Shown here piece by piece: positions 5,531-6,970 of a stretch of DNA of 6,970 nucleotides; the first letter of the stretch is position 1; each line of letters begins with the position of its first letter. The stretch covers positions 1 to 6,970 of the forward strand of contig CAYVRJ010000019.1 in assembly GCA_964453645.1 (NCBI GenBank), written 5' to 3'. The notes under the pieces were generated by a model. It was given only the letters and a program-made list of their open reading frames with translations, made no database searches and had not been told where the DNA came from. The position numbers and the translations under genes were made by a program. The stretch comes from CAYVRJ01 sp964453645 (GTDB taxonomy: Bacteria; Bacillota; Clostridia; Christensenellales; JAWKQI01).

Positions 5531-6886
5531 CTAAAAGGAATTTACAATCTCTTTAAATACGTCACCTCTGTGTTCAAAGTTTAAAAACATGTCGTAGCTG
5601 GCACATGCGGGAGACAACAGCACGTTGTATCCCGGGCGTGCAATCTGTTTTGCCAACACCACCGCATCTAAAAAATTGGGTGCGGTGACAATGTTTTTAA
5701 ATCCCGTTTCATTTGCAGCGTCCAGCAGCTTTTGCTGGGTTGCGCCCAGTGCGATGACAAACTTAATGTTGTCGTTTAAGCTCGCAAACAGGGGCACAAA
5801 ATCGTTTAGTTTGTCGTATCCCCCCAGTATGAGCACCGTGGGGTTTTTCATGGCCTCAACGGCCTTAATAGTTGCATCGGGGTTGGTGCCCTTGGAGTCG
5901 TTAATATACCTCACTTCATCGACTTCACGCACGAATTCTATTCTGTGAGGCACTCCCTTAAACTCCATAAACGTCTTGCGTATGACCTGAGCCGAAACCC
6001 CCATACACGATGCCAAACAACATGCCGCCAGTGCGTTTTCTAGGTTGTGGGCACCGGGGATATATATTTGCGCAGTGTTGCATATATATTTCTCCAAACC
6101 CTTATCTTTAAAAATGACATCCTGCCCTCTCACAAACGCTCCCCGCTCCACTTCGCACGTGCGGGAAAAGAAATACACCTGACCTTCTACATCTTCTGCC
6201 ATTTTACGGGTATACTCGTTGTCGTAATTTAGAATGGCAAAGTCGTTTTTTGTCTGATTTTTATATATATTCGCCTTTGCTTTCGCATATGCATCCATCG
6301 TATGAAAACGTTCTAAATGATCCTCGGTGACGTTGAGCACTGCGGCAGCCCGGGGGTGAAAGTCCACAATGGGGTGTAACTGGAACGCAGCTGTTTCACA
6401 CACCACAACATCCCCTCGCTTGGTCTTGAGGGCATATTCGCAAATGGGTTCCCCAATGTTTCCCAAGACGTGGGTTCTCTTTCCCGCATTTTTAAAAATT
6501 TCTCCCGTGAGGGCGGTGGTGGTGGTTTTGCCGTTGGTGCCGCTAATGGCCACAAACTCCCCTTTGGAACACAAATAACCCAGTTCAATTTCGGGCAGCA
6601 CTCTTATCTTGCGCGCATAGGCGCGTTGAATAAAGGGCAGCGTTTCGGGCACCCCGGGACTTAGCACAAGCATATCCATGTGTTCGATCTGCTTGTCCAC
6701 AGTTTCGTTGTTTAGCAGGGGAAGTTTATGTTTCTTGAAAAGTTTTTGTGCGTCCTCGTTTAGTTCGTGTACTTGCTTTGTATCGTAACAAAAGACAGTG
6801 AGACCCTTTTTTAAGAGAAGCTTTGCAGCACTCACTCCACTTTTTGCCATGCCGACAACAAGTGCATTTTTCTCTGAAAAATCCAT
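5531..6886 (-). CDS. murD: UDP-N-acetylmuramoyl-L-alanine--D-glutamate ligase MurD
   Basis: 451 residues, the usual length. This cytoplasmic ATP-dependent ligase adds D-glutamate to UDP-MurNAc-L-Ala. The N-terminal uridine-binding fold shows VVGMAKSGVSAAKLL (10-24). The central ATPase domain has the P-loop GTNGKTTT (116-123), Glu164 in ETAAFQL, NVTEDHLERF (185-194) with His190, and the probably carbamylated Lys204. GAHNLENALAA follows near 278. The C-terminal domain has HRIEF (314-318), NDSKGTNPDAT (329-339) and SPACASYDMF (425-434), the last being MurD-specific. The ATG has GGAGGG (6900-6895) eight bases upstream. One small departure is ETAAF, where many MurD proteins have two Ser after Glu-Leu or Glu-Thr. 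The gene is upstream of ftsW with an 8-nt gap. mraY, its frequent upstream neighbour, would be beyond the window. Confidence 0.97.
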   Translation of the reverse strand: MDFSEKNALVVGMAKSGVSAAKLLLKKGLTVFCYDTKQVHELNEDAQKLFKKHKLPLLNNETVDKQIEHMDMLVLSPGVPETLPFIQRAYARKIRVLPEIELGYLCSKGEFVAISGTNGKTTTTALTGEIFKNAGKRTHVLGNIGEPICEYALKTKRGDVVVCETAAFQLHPIVDFHPRAAAVLNVTEDHLERFHTMDAYAKAKANIYKNQTKNDFAILNYDNEYTRKMAEDVEGQVYFFSRTCEVERGAFVRGQDVIFKDKGLEKYICNTAQIYIPGAHNLENALAACCLASCMGVSAQVIRKTFMEFKGVPHRIEFVREVDEVRYINDSKGTNPDATIKAVEAMKNPTVLILGGYDKLNDFVPLFASLNDNIKFVIALGATQQKLLDAANETGFKNIVTAPNFLDAVVLAKQIARPGYNVLLSPACASYDMFLNFEHRGDVFKEIVNSF

Positions 6887-6970
6887 ATAAAAGACCCTCC
6901 GATTGCTTATCCGGATTACTTCCGGCTTTCTACTATATCAGCAAAATTTAACCTTATACTATATTTAACA
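6887..6970 (-). promoter_or_regulatory. murD upstream region with possible extended -10 and small hairpin
   Basis: This AT-rich stretch precedes murD. On the minus strand TGATATAGT (6940-6932) resembles an extended -10 (TG-n-TATAAT), but no good -35 is present at the right distance. A 5-bp hairpin, CCGGA-TTACT-TCCGG (6911-6925), follows without a T-run and is too short to call a terminator. One minus frame is open from the edge to TAA at 6918-6916. It would give only 17 residues that do not resemble the end of MraY or another family I know, so I do not call a gene. The region may be a promoter or simply a spacer. Confidence 0.3.

Noticed and set aside
6916..6969. Open minus-strand frame from the right edge, possible end of an upstream gene
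   Set aside because: Only 17 codons are visible, with no resemblance to MraY or any other family I recognise.

Overview
The window looks like chromosomal DNA from a Gram-positive member of the Clostridia (Bacillota). The reasons are the division and cell-wall gene order, sigma-A-type promoters in AT-rich spacers, strong AGGAG-like ribosome binding sites, two TTG starts, and a secreted C40 peptidase of a clostridial type. I cannot name a genus. No rRNA, tRNA, CRISPR array, transposase or integrase is visible.

Right two thirds (about 2241-6886, minus strand): part of the dcw cluster, read right to left as murD, ftsW, murA, ftsQ. MurD adds D-Glu to the cytoplasmic peptidoglycan precursor. FtsW is the septal SEDS glycosyltransferase. 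MurA makes the first committed precursor. FtsQ/DivIB is the bitopic divisome protein that works with FtsW. murD-ftsW and murA-ftsQ are tightly packed pairs, 8 and 3 nt apart, with each upstream stop codon in or beside the downstream ribosome binding site. A 96-nt spacer separates the pairs. It carries a good promoter candidate, and murG, which often sits at this point, is absent. ftsQ is the last gene of the cluster; no ftsA, ftsZ or sbp follows.

Left third (1-2384, plus strand): a two-gene operon running towards the dcw genes. A near-perfect promoter (TTGACA-17-TATACT) drives a secreted or membrane-anchored NlpC/P60 peptidase with a long Gly/Asp/Ser then Pro/Thr/Ser linker. It is joined by an ATGA overlap to an unrecognised protein with a signal peptide, an outside domain and one C-terminal membrane segment. 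A second promoter (TTGACA-17-TATTAT) points off the left edge. Four T-runs spaced about one helical turn apart lie between the two promoters.

The most unusual feature is the convergence at 2241-2384. The last 48 codons of the membrane protein and of ftsQ occupy the same DNA on opposite strands, codon opposite codon. The hydrophobic anchor of one is therefore the complement of the acidic Asp/Gly/Pro tail of the other (VVIV opposite DDDD). No intrinsic terminator is visible for either transcript. I found no clearly new multi-gene system. The peptidase/membrane-protein pair and its antisense overlap with ftsQ are the best candidates for follow-up.
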